Below are positions 36,066 through 46,978 of a stretch of DNA of 64,000 nt, piece by piece (the stretch's first letter is position 1; each line of letters begins with the position of its first letter). Both the position numbers and the translations under genes were made by a program. Below the pieces are notes generated by a model. It was not told the DNA's origin and did no database searches. It saw only the letters and a program-made list of their open reading frames with translations. Origin of the DNA: Williamsia sterculiae (GTDB lineage Bacteria > Actinomycetota > Actinomycetes > Mycobacteriales > Mycobacteriaceae); the NCBI RefSeq assembly GCF_900156495.1, contig NZ_FTNT01000003.1:1-64000 (forward strand). Reading direction: 5' to 3'.

Positions 36066-38546
36066 GTGTCCGCTCAGTCCTCACCCCCTCGTGTCGTCAT
36101 CGTCGGTGCCGGCATCGTGGGCACCTCCCTCGCAGATGAATTGACCGCACGCGGGCATCACCGCGTCACCGTCCTCGACCAGGGTCGGCTGCCGACCACC
36201 GGTGGCTCGAGTTCGCATGCTCCCGGTCTGGTTTTCCAGACCAACCCGTCGCGGACGATGGCACACTTCGCCACCTACACGGTGCAGAAGTTTCGTGGTC
36301 TGAACAGCCGAGACCATCTGTGCTTCAACACCGTCGGCGGCCTCGAGGTGGCCACCACCCCGGCGCGACTGTTGGACCTGCACCGCAAACTCGGGTGGGC
36401 CAAGGCCTGGGGGATCCCGGCGGAGATGGTGGACCCGTCGACGTGCGCACAGCGGTATCCGCTGCTCGATGCCGACGCCGTCCTCGGCGGGTTGTACACG
36501 CCGACCGACGGTCTGGCCGGCGCGGGCGCGGCGATCGACGCGCAGACCGTACGGGCGACCGAACGCGGGGCGGTGTTCCGCGGTGAGCAGACGGTGGTCG
36601 AGGTGCTGCAGTCCGCGGGACGGGTGACCGGCGTCCGCACCACCACGGACACCTTCGACGCCGACATCGTGGTCTCGTGCGCGGGGTTCTGGGGTTCCGA
36701 GCTCGGCGACCTGGTCGGCCTGCGGGTTCCCCTGGTGCCCATGGCTCATCAGTACGTACACACCGCTGACGTGACCGCGCTCGCCGATCTGCCGACCTCG
36801 GGCGCACCGGCGGATGCCGGGCTGCCCATCGTCCGTCATCAGGACGACGACCTCTACTACCGCCAGCACGGGTCGCACATCGGCATCGGGTACTACGGCC
36901 ACCGGCCGATGCCGGTGGACATGACCGCACTGGGCGACGACACGCGCGACCAGCCGATGCCCTCGATGTTGCCGTTCACCGGCGACGATTTCGCCTCCGC
37001 CTGGCGGGAGTCGCAGCGTCTGCTGCCGCCGCTGCGCGACACCACACTCGCAGGCGGCTTCAACGGTGTCTTCTCGTTCACCCCCGACGGCGGGCCGATG
37101 ATGGGGCGACACCCCGGACTCGACGGCTTCTGGGTCGCCGAGGCCGTGTGGGTGACCCACTCCGCAGGCGTGGCCCGCACCATGGCCGAGTGGATCACCA
37201 CCGGGACGCCGGACGTGGACCTGCACGGGTGTGACATCGCCCGTTTCACCGACATCGAGCTCGATCGCGACGTGGTGCTCGACCTCTCGTCGCAGGCGTT
37301 CGTCGAGGTCTACGACATCGTCCATCCCCGTGAACAGCGCACCGTACGCAGGGATCTGGCCCGCGGCCCGTTCCACGCGGCGCACCGCGAGCGCGGCGCC
37401 GTGTTCGGGCAGGGCCGGGGCTGGGAACGACCGTTGTGGTTCGAGTCCAACGCCGATCTGCCGGTACCGCCGCACATCCCGGCCGACGGCTGGGCGATGC
37501 GGCACTGGTCACCGATCGTCTACGCCGAGGCCCGAGCCACGCGAGAACGCGTCGGGCTCTACGACATGACGTCGTTGATGCGGGTGGAGGTGACCGGCGC
37601 CGACGCGGCAGCCGTTCTCGATCGCGTGGTGACGCGCAAGGTCGACCGACCGGTCGGTGTGGTGGTCTACGCCCTCATGCTCGACCACCGCGGCGGGATC
37701 CGCAGCGACGTCACGGTCGCGCGCACGGCCGCGGACCGGTTCCAACTCGGGGTCAACTCGCCGATGGACGTGGACTGGCTGCGTCGTCATGCCGCGGCCG
37801 CGGTCGCGGACGGCGCCGATGTCCAGGTCACCGACATCACCGCATCCACCTGCTGCGTGGGGGTCTGGGGACCGCGGGCGCGCGCGCTCGTCGAGCCGCT
37901 GACCCCTCTCGAGCTCGACGATCTCGGCGTGTACCGGTGCGCGACGACCACCGTCGCCGACATCCCGGTGACCATGCTGCGGGTGTCCTACGTCGGCGAG
38001 TACGGCTGGGAGGTCTACACCGACACCGACCGCGGCGCCGAACTGTGGGACGTCCTGGCCGCCGCGGGCGACGACCTCGGCGCCGTCTGGGCCGGCCGAG
38101 GGGCACTGGACTGTCTCCGCATCGAGAAGGGCTATCGCTCCTGGGGTCATGACATGACCACCGAGGACACCCCGGTGGAGGCCGGGTTGTCGTTCGCGAT
38201 CGGCAACGGCCACAACCACATCGGTGACGGCGCATCCGACCGGCCGGCCACCCGCATCCTGCAGACCCTCGTCGCGGACGTCGCGGCGTCGATGGCGATG
38301 GGTCACGAACCGATCCTGTGCGACGGGGTCGCGGTCGGTTACATCACCTCCGCCGCGTTCTCGCCCACCCTCGGTCGGGTCATCGCCTACGGGTGGACGC
38401 CGCCCGACGTGCGGCCAGGGGACGCGGTGACCGTCGAATACTTTGGTGCCGCACAGATTTTCACCGTGTCCGAGCCGGTGAGTGTGGACCCCTCCGGCGA
38501 TCGTGTCCGCGGTCGGGTGACCGTACCCGCCGGTGAGGTGGCCTGA
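36066..38546 (+). CDS. dmgO: Dimethylglycine oxidase (FAD domain fused to GcvT folate-binding domain)
   Basis: Oxidatively demethylates N,N-dimethylglycine to sarcosine, passing the one-carbon unit to tetrahydrofolate and giving H2O2. The 826-residue protein has VVIVGAGIVGTSLADEL (FAD motif) and SSSHAPGLVFQTNPS, in which His51 matches the covalent FAD histidine of the Arthrobacter enzyme. The C-terminal half is a GcvT-type aminomethyltransferase domain (YDMTSLMRVEVTGADA, LRIEKGYRSWGHDMTTEDTPVEAGL). Length is the same as characterised DMGO (about 830 aa). GTG start with a CGGAG Shine-Dalgarno. The stop abuts soxA. Confidence 0.92.
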   Translation: MSAQSSPPRVVIVGAGIVGTSLADELTARGHHRVTVLDQGRLPTTGGSSSHAPGLVFQTNPSRTMAHFATYTVQKFRGLNSRDHLCFNTVGGLEVATTPARLLDLHRKLGWAKAWGIPAEMVDPSTCAQRYPLLDADAVLGGLYTPTDGLAGAGAAIDAQTVRATERGAVFRGEQTVVEVLQSAGRVTGVRTTTDTFDADIVVSCAGFWGSELGDLVGLRVPLVPMAHQYVHTADVTALADLPTSGAPADAGLPIVRHQDDDLYYRQHGSHIGIGYYGHRPMPVDMTALGDDTRDQPMPSMLPFTGDDFASAWRESQRLLPPLRDTTLAGGFNGVFSFTPDGGPMMGRHPGLDGFWVAEAVWVTHSAGVARTMAEWITTGTPDVDLHGCDIARFTDIELDRDVVLDLSSQAFVEVYDIVHPREQRTVRRDLARGPFHAAHRERGAVFGQGRGWERPLWFESNADLPVPPHIPADGWAMRHWSPIVYAEARATRERVGLYDMTSLMRVEVTGADAAAVLDRVVTRKVDRPVGVVVYALMLDHRGGIRSDVTVARTAADRFQLGVNSPMDVDWLRRHAAAAVADGADVQVTDITASTCCVGVWGPRARALVEPLTPLELDDLGVYRCATTTVADIPVTMLRVSYVGEYGWEVYTDTDRGAELWDVLAAAGDDLGAVWAGRGALDCLRIEKGYRSWGHDMTTEDTPVEAGLSFAIGNGHNHIGDGASDRPATRILQTLVADVAASMAMGHEPILCDGVAVGYITSAAFSPTLGRVIAYGWTPPDVRPGDAVTVEYFGAAQIFTVSEPVSVDPSGDRVRGRVTVPAGEVA

Positions 38547-39689
38547 GTGAGCGCCCCGCGCCACGACGTCATCGTGCTGGGCCTGGGCGGGATGGGCTCG
38601 GCCGCCGCCTACCACCTGACCCGGCGTGGGTACTCGGTGCTCGGCCTGGAGAAATTCGGACCGGCCCACGACCGCGGCTCCAGTCACGGCGGTAGCCGCA
38701 TCATCCGTCAGTCCTATTTCGAGGACCCCGCGTATGTGCCCCTGCTGCTGCGGGCCTACGAACTGTGGGAACAGCTCTCCGTCGACTCCGGCCGGGATGT
38801 CCACTCGCTCACCGGTGGTCTGTTCGTCGGGCCACCGGAATCAACCACGTTCGCGGGGTCGCTGCGTGCCGCGCAGGAATGGGGACTCACACACGAGGTC
38901 CTGGATGCAGCGGACGTGCACCGCCGGTTCCCGACCATTCGGCCGGAACCGGGACAACTCGCGCTCTACGAGGCCAAAGCCGGCTTCGCCCGCCCGGAGC
39001 TGACGGTTGCCGCCCACCTGGATCTGGCCGCGCGGGCCGGCGCGGAGCTGCATTTCGACGAAGCCGCGCTCACCTGGACCGACAACGGCAGCGGTGTGCG
39101 GGTCACCACGGCGGCCGGCGAGTACAGGGCCGACCAACTGGTCATCTGTCCGGGGGCATGGGCACCGGACATCCTCGCCGACCTCGGCGTGCCCATCACC
39201 ATCGAACGACAGGTCATGTACTGGATCGAGCCGTCGGGGCCCGCCGACCGGTGGGCCGACATGCCGATCTATATCCACGAGACCGATGCGGTGGAACAGA
39301 TCTACGGCTTCCCGGCCATCGACGGTCCGGCGGGTGGCGCCAAGGTGGCGTTCTTTCGCAAGGGCGTCGAATGCACCCCCGAGACGATCGACCGGCAGGT
39401 ACACGAGGAGGAGAAGGCGCAGATGCGGCACCGCGTGCAGCGGCTGCTGCCGCACCTGGACGGCCCCGTCCTCGACAGCGCCACCTGTATGTACTCGACC
39501 ACTCCGGATCACAATTTCGTGATCGCCCGGCATCCCCGACATTCCGCGGTCAGCGTCGCCTGCGGGTTCTCCGGTCACGGTTTCAAGTTCGTTCCCGTGG
39601 TCGGCGAGATCCTCGCCGACCTCGTGGCCGACGGCCGCACCGATCACCCCATCGGACTCTTCGACCCCACCCGGATGGCGCAACTATGA
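38547..39689 (+). CDS. soxA: Monomeric sarcosine oxidase
   Basis: Oxidises sarcosine to glycine, formaldehyde and H2O2. The 380-residue protein has the FAD motif [56 protein letters not shown] with Cys314 at the covalent-flavin position of the Bacillus enzyme (Cys315), and the C-terminal [21 protein letters not shown]. Starts immediately after the dmgO stop and overlaps the Rieske oxygenase start by 4 nt. The monomeric form lacks the folate-binding domain of the heterotetramer, so free formaldehyde should be released. Confidence 0.92.
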   Translation: MSAPRHDVIVLGLGGMGSAAAYHLTRRGYSVLGLEKFGPAHDRGSSHGGSRIIRQSYFEDPAYVPLLLRAYELWEQLSVDSGRDVHSLTGGLFVGPPESTTFAGSLRAAQEWGLTHEVLDAADVHRRFPTIRPEPGQLALYEAKAGFARPELTVAAHLDLAARAGAELHFDEAALTWTDNGSGVRVTTAAGEYRADQLVICPGAWAPDILADLGVPITIERQVMYWIEPSGPADRWADMPIYIHETDAVEQIYGFPAIDGPAGGAKVAFFRKGVECTPETIDRQVHEEEKAQMRHRVQRLLPHLDGPVLDSATCMYSTTPDHNFVIARHPRHSAVSVACGFSGHGFKFVPVVGEILADLVADGRTDHPIGLFDPTRMAQL

Positions 39690-40834
39690 CTCTCACCGAC
39701 GACGCACGGGCTCACCCTGACACCGCCGACGGACCCCTGATCCGCACTCTCGGCGGTGACTCCTATGTCGATCCCGCCGTGTTCGCCGCGGAGCAGGACC
39801 GCATCTTCGAGAAGATGTGGTTCTGCGCCGCCCGATCCGTTGACCTCGCCGCGCCCGGCAGCTTCCGTCGGGTCACCGTCGGCGCCGAGAGCGTGCTGGT
39901 CGTCCGGGGACGTGACGCGACGGTTCGTGCCTTCCTCAACAGCTGTCGGCACCGCGGCGCGCTGATCTGCACCGAGGAGGCGGGCCACGTGCGGCGCAAC
40001 CTGCAATGTCCCTACCACGCCTGGACCTATGGGCTGGACGGCAGACTCATCGCCGCGCCCAACCTCAGCTCACTGGGTGAGATCGACCGGACCGAGTTCG
40101 GCCTCGTCGCCGTGGCCACCCGCGAGTGGCTCGGGTACACCTGGGTCTGCCTGGCCGACGAGCCGCCCGACTTCGAGGAGACGGTCGTCGGTGCCGTGGT
40201 CGAACGTCTCGGTGACATCGGGATGATCGAGGCCTACCGGACCGACGAACTCGCCCTCGGGCGACGGGAGACGTACTCGGTGCGCTCCAACTGGAAGCTC
40301 ATCGTCGAGAATTTCATGGAGTGCTACCACTGCGCGACCATCCACCCCGAACTCACCGAGGTGCTACCCGAATTCGCCGACGGCCTGGCCGCCCAGTACT
40401 TCGTGGGGCACGGGGCCGAGTTCGGCCGGGATGTGCAGGGATTCACCGTCGACGGCAGTGCCGGCGTCGGGGCGCTGCCCGGGGTGGAGGAAGACCAGGA
40501 CCGGCGCTACTACGCCATCACCGTGCGTCCGCAGGTGTTCGTCAACCTGGTTCCCGACCACGTCATCGTGCATCGGATGTACCCCATGGCCGTCGATCAC
40601 ACGGTCGTCGAGTGCGATTGGTTGTTCGCGCCGGAGGTGGTCGAGTCGGGTGTGGACCTCGACCGGTCGGTGGAACTGTTCCATCGCGTCAACCAACAGG
40701 ACTTCGACGCCTGCGAACGTACCCAGCCGGGCATGTCGTCGCGGGCCTACCGGTCGGGCGGGGTGCTGGTGCCCGCCGAACACCACATCGCCGAGTTCCA
40801 CGATTGGGTGACGTCCGCCATCGAGGGTGCATAG
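39686..40834 (+). CDS. gbcA: GbcA-like Rieske oxygenase (glycine betaine demethylase)
   Basis: Predicted to hydroxylate a methyl group of glycine betaine, giving dimethylglycine and formaldehyde. The 382-residue protein has the Rieske ligands Cys87-x-His89 and Cys108-x2-His111 ([15 protein letters not shown]) and the mononuclear iron site [16 protein letters not shown] with His215 and His220. This is the alpha-subunit plan shared by GbcA, stachydrine demethylase and carnitine oxygenase; betaine is favoured because dmgO and soxA are in the same operon. No GbcB-type fused reductase is present, so the ferredoxin pair at 33.4-35.0 kb is its likely partner. Confidence 0.85.
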   Translation: MTLTDDARAHPDTADGPLIRTLGGDSYVDPAVFAAEQDRIFEKMWFCAARSVDLAAPGSFRRVTVGAESVLVVRGRDATVRAFLNSCRHRGALICTEEAGHVRRNLQCPYHAWTYGLDGRLIAAPNLSSLGEIDRTEFGLVAVATREWLGYTWVCLADEPPDFEETVVGAVVERLGDIGMIEAYRTDELALGRRETYSVRSNWKLIVENFMECYHCATIHPELTEVLPEFADGLAAQYFVGHGAEFGRDVQGFTVDGSAGVGALPGVEEDQDRRYYAITVRPQVFVNLVPDHVIVHRMYPMAVDHTVVECDWLFAPEVVESGVDLDRSVELFHRVNQQDFDACERTQPGMSSRAYRSGGVLVPAEHHIAEFHDWVTSAIEGA

Positions 40835-40924
40835 GGTTTAAGGTCGTGGTGCCCTGGCGTGGTGCGACGGTGCAGCTCCGGGGCCATGGGACCGGTCAAC
40901 TGAACACCCGAGGGGGACGAGCGC

Positions 40925-42409
40925 GTGGCGGATCTGCTGATCGGCGGCAAGTGGGTGGAATCGGGATCGGGTGCGACCCGTGACTGCATCAACCCCGCCG
41001 ACGGCTCGGTGATCCGTCCGGTCGACGAGGCCACACCCGACGACGCCCGCGCGGCGGTGGCCGCGGCGCGGACCGCATTCGACGACGGTGCGTGGTCCAC
41101 CAGCCCGGTGGCCGATCGGGTGGCGATCCTGTATCGGATCGCCGACCTGCTGGAACGGGACAAGCAGGAGATCGCGCGCGCGGAGACCCTCGACACCGGC
41201 AAGACGCTGGCGGAGAGCGAGATCGACATCGATGACGTGGTCGCGGTGTTCCGTTATTACGGTGCGCTCGCCGCGGTCCGGTCCGATCGTGCCGTCGACG
41301 TGGGTGACCCGGCGGTCATCAGCCGCGTGGTCGCCCAGCCGGTCGGGGTCTGTGTGCTGATCGCGCCGTGGAACTATCCCCTGCTGCAGATCTCCTGGAA
41401 GGTGGCACCGGCCATCGCGGCCGGATGCACGATGGTCCTCAAACCCAGTGAGGTGACACCCCTCTCGACCATCGCACTGACCAGGATCCTGGAGGAGGCG
41501 GGGGTCCCGGACGGGGTGGTCAACCTCGTCAACGGTGCCGGATCCGATCTGGGTGCGGCCCTGACCGACAACCCCGACGTCGACCTCATCTCGTTCACCG
41601 GTGGGCTCAGGACGGGGACGGTCATCGCTGAGAGTGCCGCCGAGCACGTCAGCAAGGTGGTGGTGGAACTCGGCGGCAAGAACCCGCACATCGTGTTCGC
41701 CGACGCGTGCGCCACGGACGAGTCCTTCGCGGCCTCGGTGGACCAGGTCGCGACGGGGGTGTTCCTGCACTCCGGTCAGGTGTGCAGCGCCGGTACCCGC
41801 GTCATCGTCGAGGCATCGATCGCCGACCGGTTCGTCGACGCCCTCGTCGACCGCGCCCGCACGGTGGTGATGGGCCCGGGACTGGATCCGAACAGCAGGA
41901 CCGGTCCGCTGGTGTCGCAGACGCAGCTGGACAAGATGATCGACTTCGTCCGACTGGGCGTCGACGAGGGGGCGGTGCTGCGCACGGGCGGGCAACAACC
42001 CGACGACCCGGCGCTCGGGGACGGATACTTCTTCCTGCCGACCGTCTTCGACCGGTGCGACCGCACGATGTCGATCGTGCAGACCGAGACCTTCGGCCCG
42101 ATCCTCACCGTCGAACGGTTCGACACCGAGGAACAGGCCCTGACGCTCGGCAACGACACCCAGTACGGCCTCGCGGCCGGTGTGCGCACCGCGGATCCGG
42201 CACGTGCGGATCGGATGGCGCGTGGGCTCCGCCACGGCACGGTGTGGATCAACGACTTCGGCTACTACACACCTGCGGCCGAATGGGGTGGTTTCGGCAA
42301 GTCCGGCAACGGACGCGAGCTCGGGCCATCCGGACTGGCGGAATACCAGGAGCTCAAACACATCTGGAACAACACCACGGCGCCTGCCGCCGGCTGGTTC
42401 GCACCATGA
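40925..42409 (+). CDS. betB: Betaine-aldehyde dehydrogenase-like ALDH
   Basis: NAD(P)-dependent oxidation of an aldehyde, here probably betaine aldehyde to glycine betaine. The 494-residue protein carries the ALDH motifs IAPWNYPLLQISWKVAPAIAAGC, FTGGLRTG, VVELGGKNP (catalytic Glu) and HSGQVCSAGTR (catalytic Cys), with YFFLPTVF and ETFGPILTV near the end. GTG follows GAGGGGGACGAG. It lies 90 bp after the Rieske gene. Because choline oxidase can complete both steps alone, this enzyme may be an aldehyde back-up. Confidence 0.87.
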   Translation: MADLLIGGKWVESGSGATRDCINPADGSVIRPVDEATPDDARAAVAAARTAFDDGAWSTSPVADRVAILYRIADLLERDKQEIARAETLDTGKTLAESEIDIDDVVAVFRYYGALAAVRSDRAVDVGDPAVISRVVAQPVGVCVLIAPWNYPLLQISWKVAPAIAAGCTMVLKPSEVTPLSTIALTRILEEAGVPDGVVNLVNGAGSDLGAALTDNPDVDLISFTGGLRTGTVIAESAAEHVSKVVVELGGKNPHIVFADACATDESFAASVDQVATGVFLHSGQVCSAGTRVIVEASIADRFVDALVDRARTVVMGPGLDPNSRTGPLVSQTQLDKMIDFVRLGVDEGAVLRTGGQQPDDPALGDGYFFLPTVFDRCDRTMSIVQTETFGPILTVERFDTEEQALTLGNDTQYGLAAGVRTADPARADRMARGLRHGTVWINDFGYYTPAAEWGGFGKSGNGRELGPSGLAEYQELKHIWNNTTAPAAGWFAP

Positions 42410-42496
42410 CACCGATGTCGTAGTTCCGCGTCCAGTTCGTCGCTCTGGCCGGCTCATGCCTCGTCAGACCAGTAGGGATCTCTCGGAGGGACTGTC

Positions 42497-44071
42497 ATGA
42501 CAACCAAGGAGCCACCTGCCGTGTCGGCCGAGTCCGACACCGGTATGGGAGATTTCGGTTACAAGGAGAGCCTGGATCGCAGCATCGGCAAGTTCGCCAG
42601 CTTCGCGGCCGGGGTGAGCTACATCTCGATTCTCACCGGAACCTTCCAGCTTTTCTACTTCGGGATGGGCAACGCCGGACCCGCCTACCTGTGGAGCTGG
42701 CCGATCGTCTTCCTCGGACAGCTCGCGGTGGCGCTGTGTTTCATGGAACTCGCCGCCAAGTACCCGATCGCCGGGTCGGTGTACAACTGGGCGAAGATCC
42801 TCGGCAACAAGCTCGTTGGTTGGTTCTCCGGGTGGATGATGCTCACCGCGTCCATCGTGACCATGTCGGCGGTGGTGTTGGCCATCGACTCCACCCTGCC
42901 CAAACTGTGGAGCGGCTTCCGCATCCTCGGCAGCGACGACCTCAGCGTGGTGTCGCCGTCCAACGCGGTGCTGCTGGGCTCCATCCTGGTCGCCGTCACC
43001 ACCGTGATCAACGCCTTCGGTGTGAAGTTGATGGCCAGGATCAACAGCGCGGGTGTGTTCATCGAGCTCATCGCCGCGGTGTTGATCGCCGTGATCCTGG
43101 CCTTCAACATCACCCGCGGACCGTCGGTGTTCTTCTCCAGCAACGGATACGGCGCCGGGGTGAGCGGCGGTTACCTCGGTGCGTTTCTCATCGCGTCGCT
43201 GGCGTCGGGCTATGTGATGTACGGCTTCGACACCGCCTCTTCGCTGGGCGAGGAGACGATGAATCCGCGCAAGACGGCCCCCACGGCGATCCTGCGGGCC
43301 ATCCTCGCCTCCTTCGTCATCGGCGGCGCGATCCTGGTCTTCGCGATCCTCGCGGCGCCGAACCTGCAGGACCCGAAGCTCGCCCAGCAGGGTGGGCTGC
43401 AGCAGATCGTGCTGGACGTGATGTACGGGCCGGTCGGCCGGATCTTTCTGATCTGCATCGTGATCGCCGTGTTCGTCTGCACGCTCGCGGTGCACACTGC
43501 CGCCATCCGGATCACCTTCGCGATGGCCCGCGACAACGCGCTGCCGTTGGGTGAGCAGCTCGCCCGTGTCCACCCGAAGTACCAGACGCCGGTGGTCCCG
43601 GCGGTCACCATCGGGGTGCTGTCGGTGCTGATCCTGGTGATCAACATCAACCAGCCGACGATCTTCGTGCTGCTCACCTCGGTGGCGATCATCATGATCT
43701 ACATCGCCTACCTCATGGTGACCGGTCCGATGCTGGTGCAGCGGATCAAGCGGAACTGGCCGCCGAAGGACCTGAAAGAGGGCGGGTACTTCACGCTCGG
43801 CCGCTGGGGTCTTCCGGTCAACATCGTCGCGGTGGTCTGGGGGATCGGTATGGCGCTCAACCTGGCCTGGCCACGCACGGCGGTCTACGGCGTCGGTTGG
43901 TACAACACCTGGGCGGCGTTTCTCTACATCGGGGTGATCGGTGGTGCCGGGCTGCTCTGGTACTTCACCGTCGGGTCGCGGCACATCGGTACGTTGTCCT
44001 CGCACGCGGCCGAGACCGCGAAGCCCGCGGCCGAATCCGCCGCACCAACTAGTGAACCCGAGGGAGTGTAG
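42497..44071 (+). CDS. APC-superfamily permease, probable choline/betaine-related uptake
   Basis: A 524-residue, about 12-helix transporter of the amino acid/choline transporter (ACT) type: GYKESLDRSIGKFASFAAGVSYISILTG, ELAAKYPIAGSVYNWAKILGNKLVGWFSGWMM and YGFDTASSLGEETMNPRKTAPTAIL. It is unlike BCCT carriers such as BetT. Its start follows GGAGG, and its stop directly precedes the choline oxidase ATG, so choline or a related trimethylammonium compound is the expected cargo by context only. The C-terminal tail is Ala/Glu/Pro-rich. Confidence 0.85.
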   Translation: MTTKEPPAVSAESDTGMGDFGYKESLDRSIGKFASFAAGVSYISILTGTFQLFYFGMGNAGPAYLWSWPIVFLGQLAVALCFMELAAKYPIAGSVYNWAKILGNKLVGWFSGWMMLTASIVTMSAVVLAIDSTLPKLWSGFRILGSDDLSVVSPSNAVLLGSILVAVTTVINAFGVKLMARINSAGVFIELIAAVLIAVILAFNITRGPSVFFSSNGYGAGVSGGYLGAFLIASLASGYVMYGFDTASSLGEETMNPRKTAPTAILRAILASFVIGGAILVFAILAAPNLQDPKLAQQGGLQQIVLDVMYGPVGRIFLICIVIAVFVCTLAVHTAAIRITFAMARDNALPLGEQLARVHPKYQTPVVPAVTIGVLSVLILVININQPTIFVLLTSVAIIMIYIAYLMVTGPMLVQRIKRNWPPKDLKEGGYFTLGRWGLPVNIVAVVWGIGMALNLAWPRTAVYGVGWYNTWAAFLYIGVIGGAGLLWYFTVGSRHIGTLSSHAAETAKPAAESAAPTSEPEGV

Positions 44072-45676
44072 ATGCCGGACCCGTTGCGCGACAACCACAT
44101 CACGGCGGGCGAATTCGACTACGTGATCGTCGGCGGGGGTACCGCGGGATGTGCGCTGGCCGCGCGATTGTCGGAGGACCCGGAGGTGCGTGTCTGCCTG
44201 ATCGAGGCCGGACCCAGTGACGTCGGTGACGACAACGTGCTGGTGCTCAGCGAATGGATGCACCTCCTCGACTCCGGTTACGACTGGGACTACCCGATCG
44301 AGCCGCAGGAGCGCGGCAACGACTTCATGCGTCACGCCAGGGCGAAGGTGCTCGGTGGCTGTTCGTCGCACAACTCCTGCATCGCGTTCTGGCCGCCGTC
44401 GGAGGGCCTCGACGAGTGGGCGGCGAGCGGGCTGACCGGATGGAGTGCGGCGGAGATCCTGCCGTTGGTGCGCCGACTGGAACGCAACGACGCACCCGGC
44501 GACCACGGCCACGACGGGCCGGTGCGGTTACGCGACGTTCCGCCGCTGGACCCGTGCGGCACCGCGGTGTTGGCGGCGGCCGCCGAGGCCGGACTGCCGA
44601 CGGTGGGGTTCAACCGCGGACAGACCGTGGTCAACGGTGCCGGCTGGTTCCAGATCAACGCCGACGAGGACGGCACCCGGATGTCGACCAGTCACGCATA
44701 CCTACACCCGATCCTGGAGCGCCGCAGCAACCTGGAGGTACGCACCGGGTGCTGGGTCTCCTCGGTCGTGTTCGACGGAGACGAGGGGGAGGGCAGCACG
44801 GCGGTCGGGGTGCGGTATCAGCGCCCCGACCTGACGGGTTTCGACGTGGTGGGGGCGCGCCGTGAGGTTGTGGTGACCTCGGGTGCGATCAACACCCCGC
44901 AGTTGCTGATGCTCTCGGGCATCGGCCCCGCGGACCAGTTGCGCGAGTTCGGTATCGACGTGCGCGCCGACCTGCCCGGGGTGGGAGCCAACCTCGACGA
45001 CCACGTGGAGGGTCTGGTGTTCTGGGACGCCGCCAAGCCCATGGTCACCAGCTCCAGCCAGTGGTGGGAGATCGGGTTGTTCACCTCGACCGGACTCTCA
45101 CCCGATGCCGACGCGGCGGGCCTGCCGGACCTGATGATGCACTACGGCAGTGTGCCCTTCGACATGAACACCCTGCGTAGGGGGTATCCGACCACCGACA
45201 ACGGTTTCTGTCTGACACCCAATGTCACGCAGGGCTATTCACGTGGCACGGTTCGACTGCGGAGCCGGGATTTCCGGGACCGCCCACGGGTCGATCCTCG
45301 TTACTTCACGGACCCGGATGGTCACGACGAGGCGGTGATGGTCGCCGGGGTCAGACTCGCGCGCCGCATCGCCGAAAAACCGGCCCTGCGTGATTGGGTC
45401 GCCGCGGAACTCGCACCCGGCCCCGACGCGATCTCCGACGACGAGATCGTCGACTACCTGCACAAGACGCACAACACCGTCTACCACCCGGCGGGCACCG
45501 CCAAGATGGGTACCGACGACGACCCGATGGCCGTCTTGGACGCCGAACTGCGAGTCCGCGGGGTCCGGGGTCTGCGGGTGGTGGATGCGTCGGCGATGCC
45601 CAAGCTACCGGCGGTGAACCCCAACATCACCGTGATGGCCATGGCCGAGAAGTGTGCCGACCTGATCCGCGGCTAG
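44072..45676 (+). CDS. codA: Choline oxidase-type GMC flavoprotein
   Basis: Oxidises choline to betaine aldehyde and on to glycine betaine, making H2O2. The 534-residue GMC protein has VIVGGGTAGCALAARL (FAD motif) and GGCSSHNSCIAFWPP, with His100 matching the covalent FAD His99 of Arthrobacter choline oxidase. MMHYGSVPFDMNTLR, His472 (TVYHPAGT) and Asn516 (VNPNI) correspond to that enzyme's active-site His351 region, His466 and Asn510. These features favour CodA over the membrane dehydrogenase BetA, though the latter cannot be excluded. Begins directly after the permease stop. Confidence 0.87.
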   Translation: MPDPLRDNHITAGEFDYVIVGGGTAGCALAARLSEDPEVRVCLIEAGPSDVGDDNVLVLSEWMHLLDSGYDWDYPIEPQERGNDFMRHARAKVLGGCSSHNSCIAFWPPSEGLDEWAASGLTGWSAAEILPLVRRLERNDAPGDHGHDGPVRLRDVPPLDPCGTAVLAAAAEAGLPTVGFNRGQTVVNGAGWFQINADEDGTRMSTSHAYLHPILERRSNLEVRTGCWVSSVVFDGDEGEGSTAVGVRYQRPDLTGFDVVGARREVVVTSGAINTPQLLMLSGIGPADQLREFGIDVRADLPGVGANLDDHVEGLVFWDAAKPMVTSSSQWWEIGLFTSTGLSPDADAAGLPDLMMHYGSVPFDMNTLRRGYPTTDNGFCLTPNVTQGYSRGTVRLRSRDFRDRPRVDPRYFTDPDGHDEAVMVAGVRLARRIAEKPALRDWVAAELAPGPDAISDDEIVDYLHKTHNTVYHPAGTAKMGTDDDPMAVLDAELRVRGVRGLRVVDASAMPKLPAVNPNITVMAMAEKCADLIRG

Positions 45677-45708
45677 TCGCCGGTTCCTTTCGGCCCGAGC
45701 ACGCGCCG

Positions 45709-45714
45709 TAAACT
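45709..45714 (+). promoter_or_regulatory. -10 hexamer TAAACT of dapB
   Basis: TAAACT lies 45 bp before the dapB GTG, which has its own AGAGGAG Shine-Dalgarno, so this transcript has a leader. It marks the return from the catabolic island to the housekeeping operon. Confidence 0.4.
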
Positions 45715-45740
45715 CGGCATCCGGACAGTCTCCGGGGTGA

Positions 45741-46974
<1,234 letters not shown>

Positions 46975-46978
<4 letters not shown>

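Noticed and set aside
42497-44071. BCCT-type choline carrier (BetT/BetP)
   Set aside because: Sequence motifs belong to the APC superfamily; the tryptophan-rich BCCT motif is absent.
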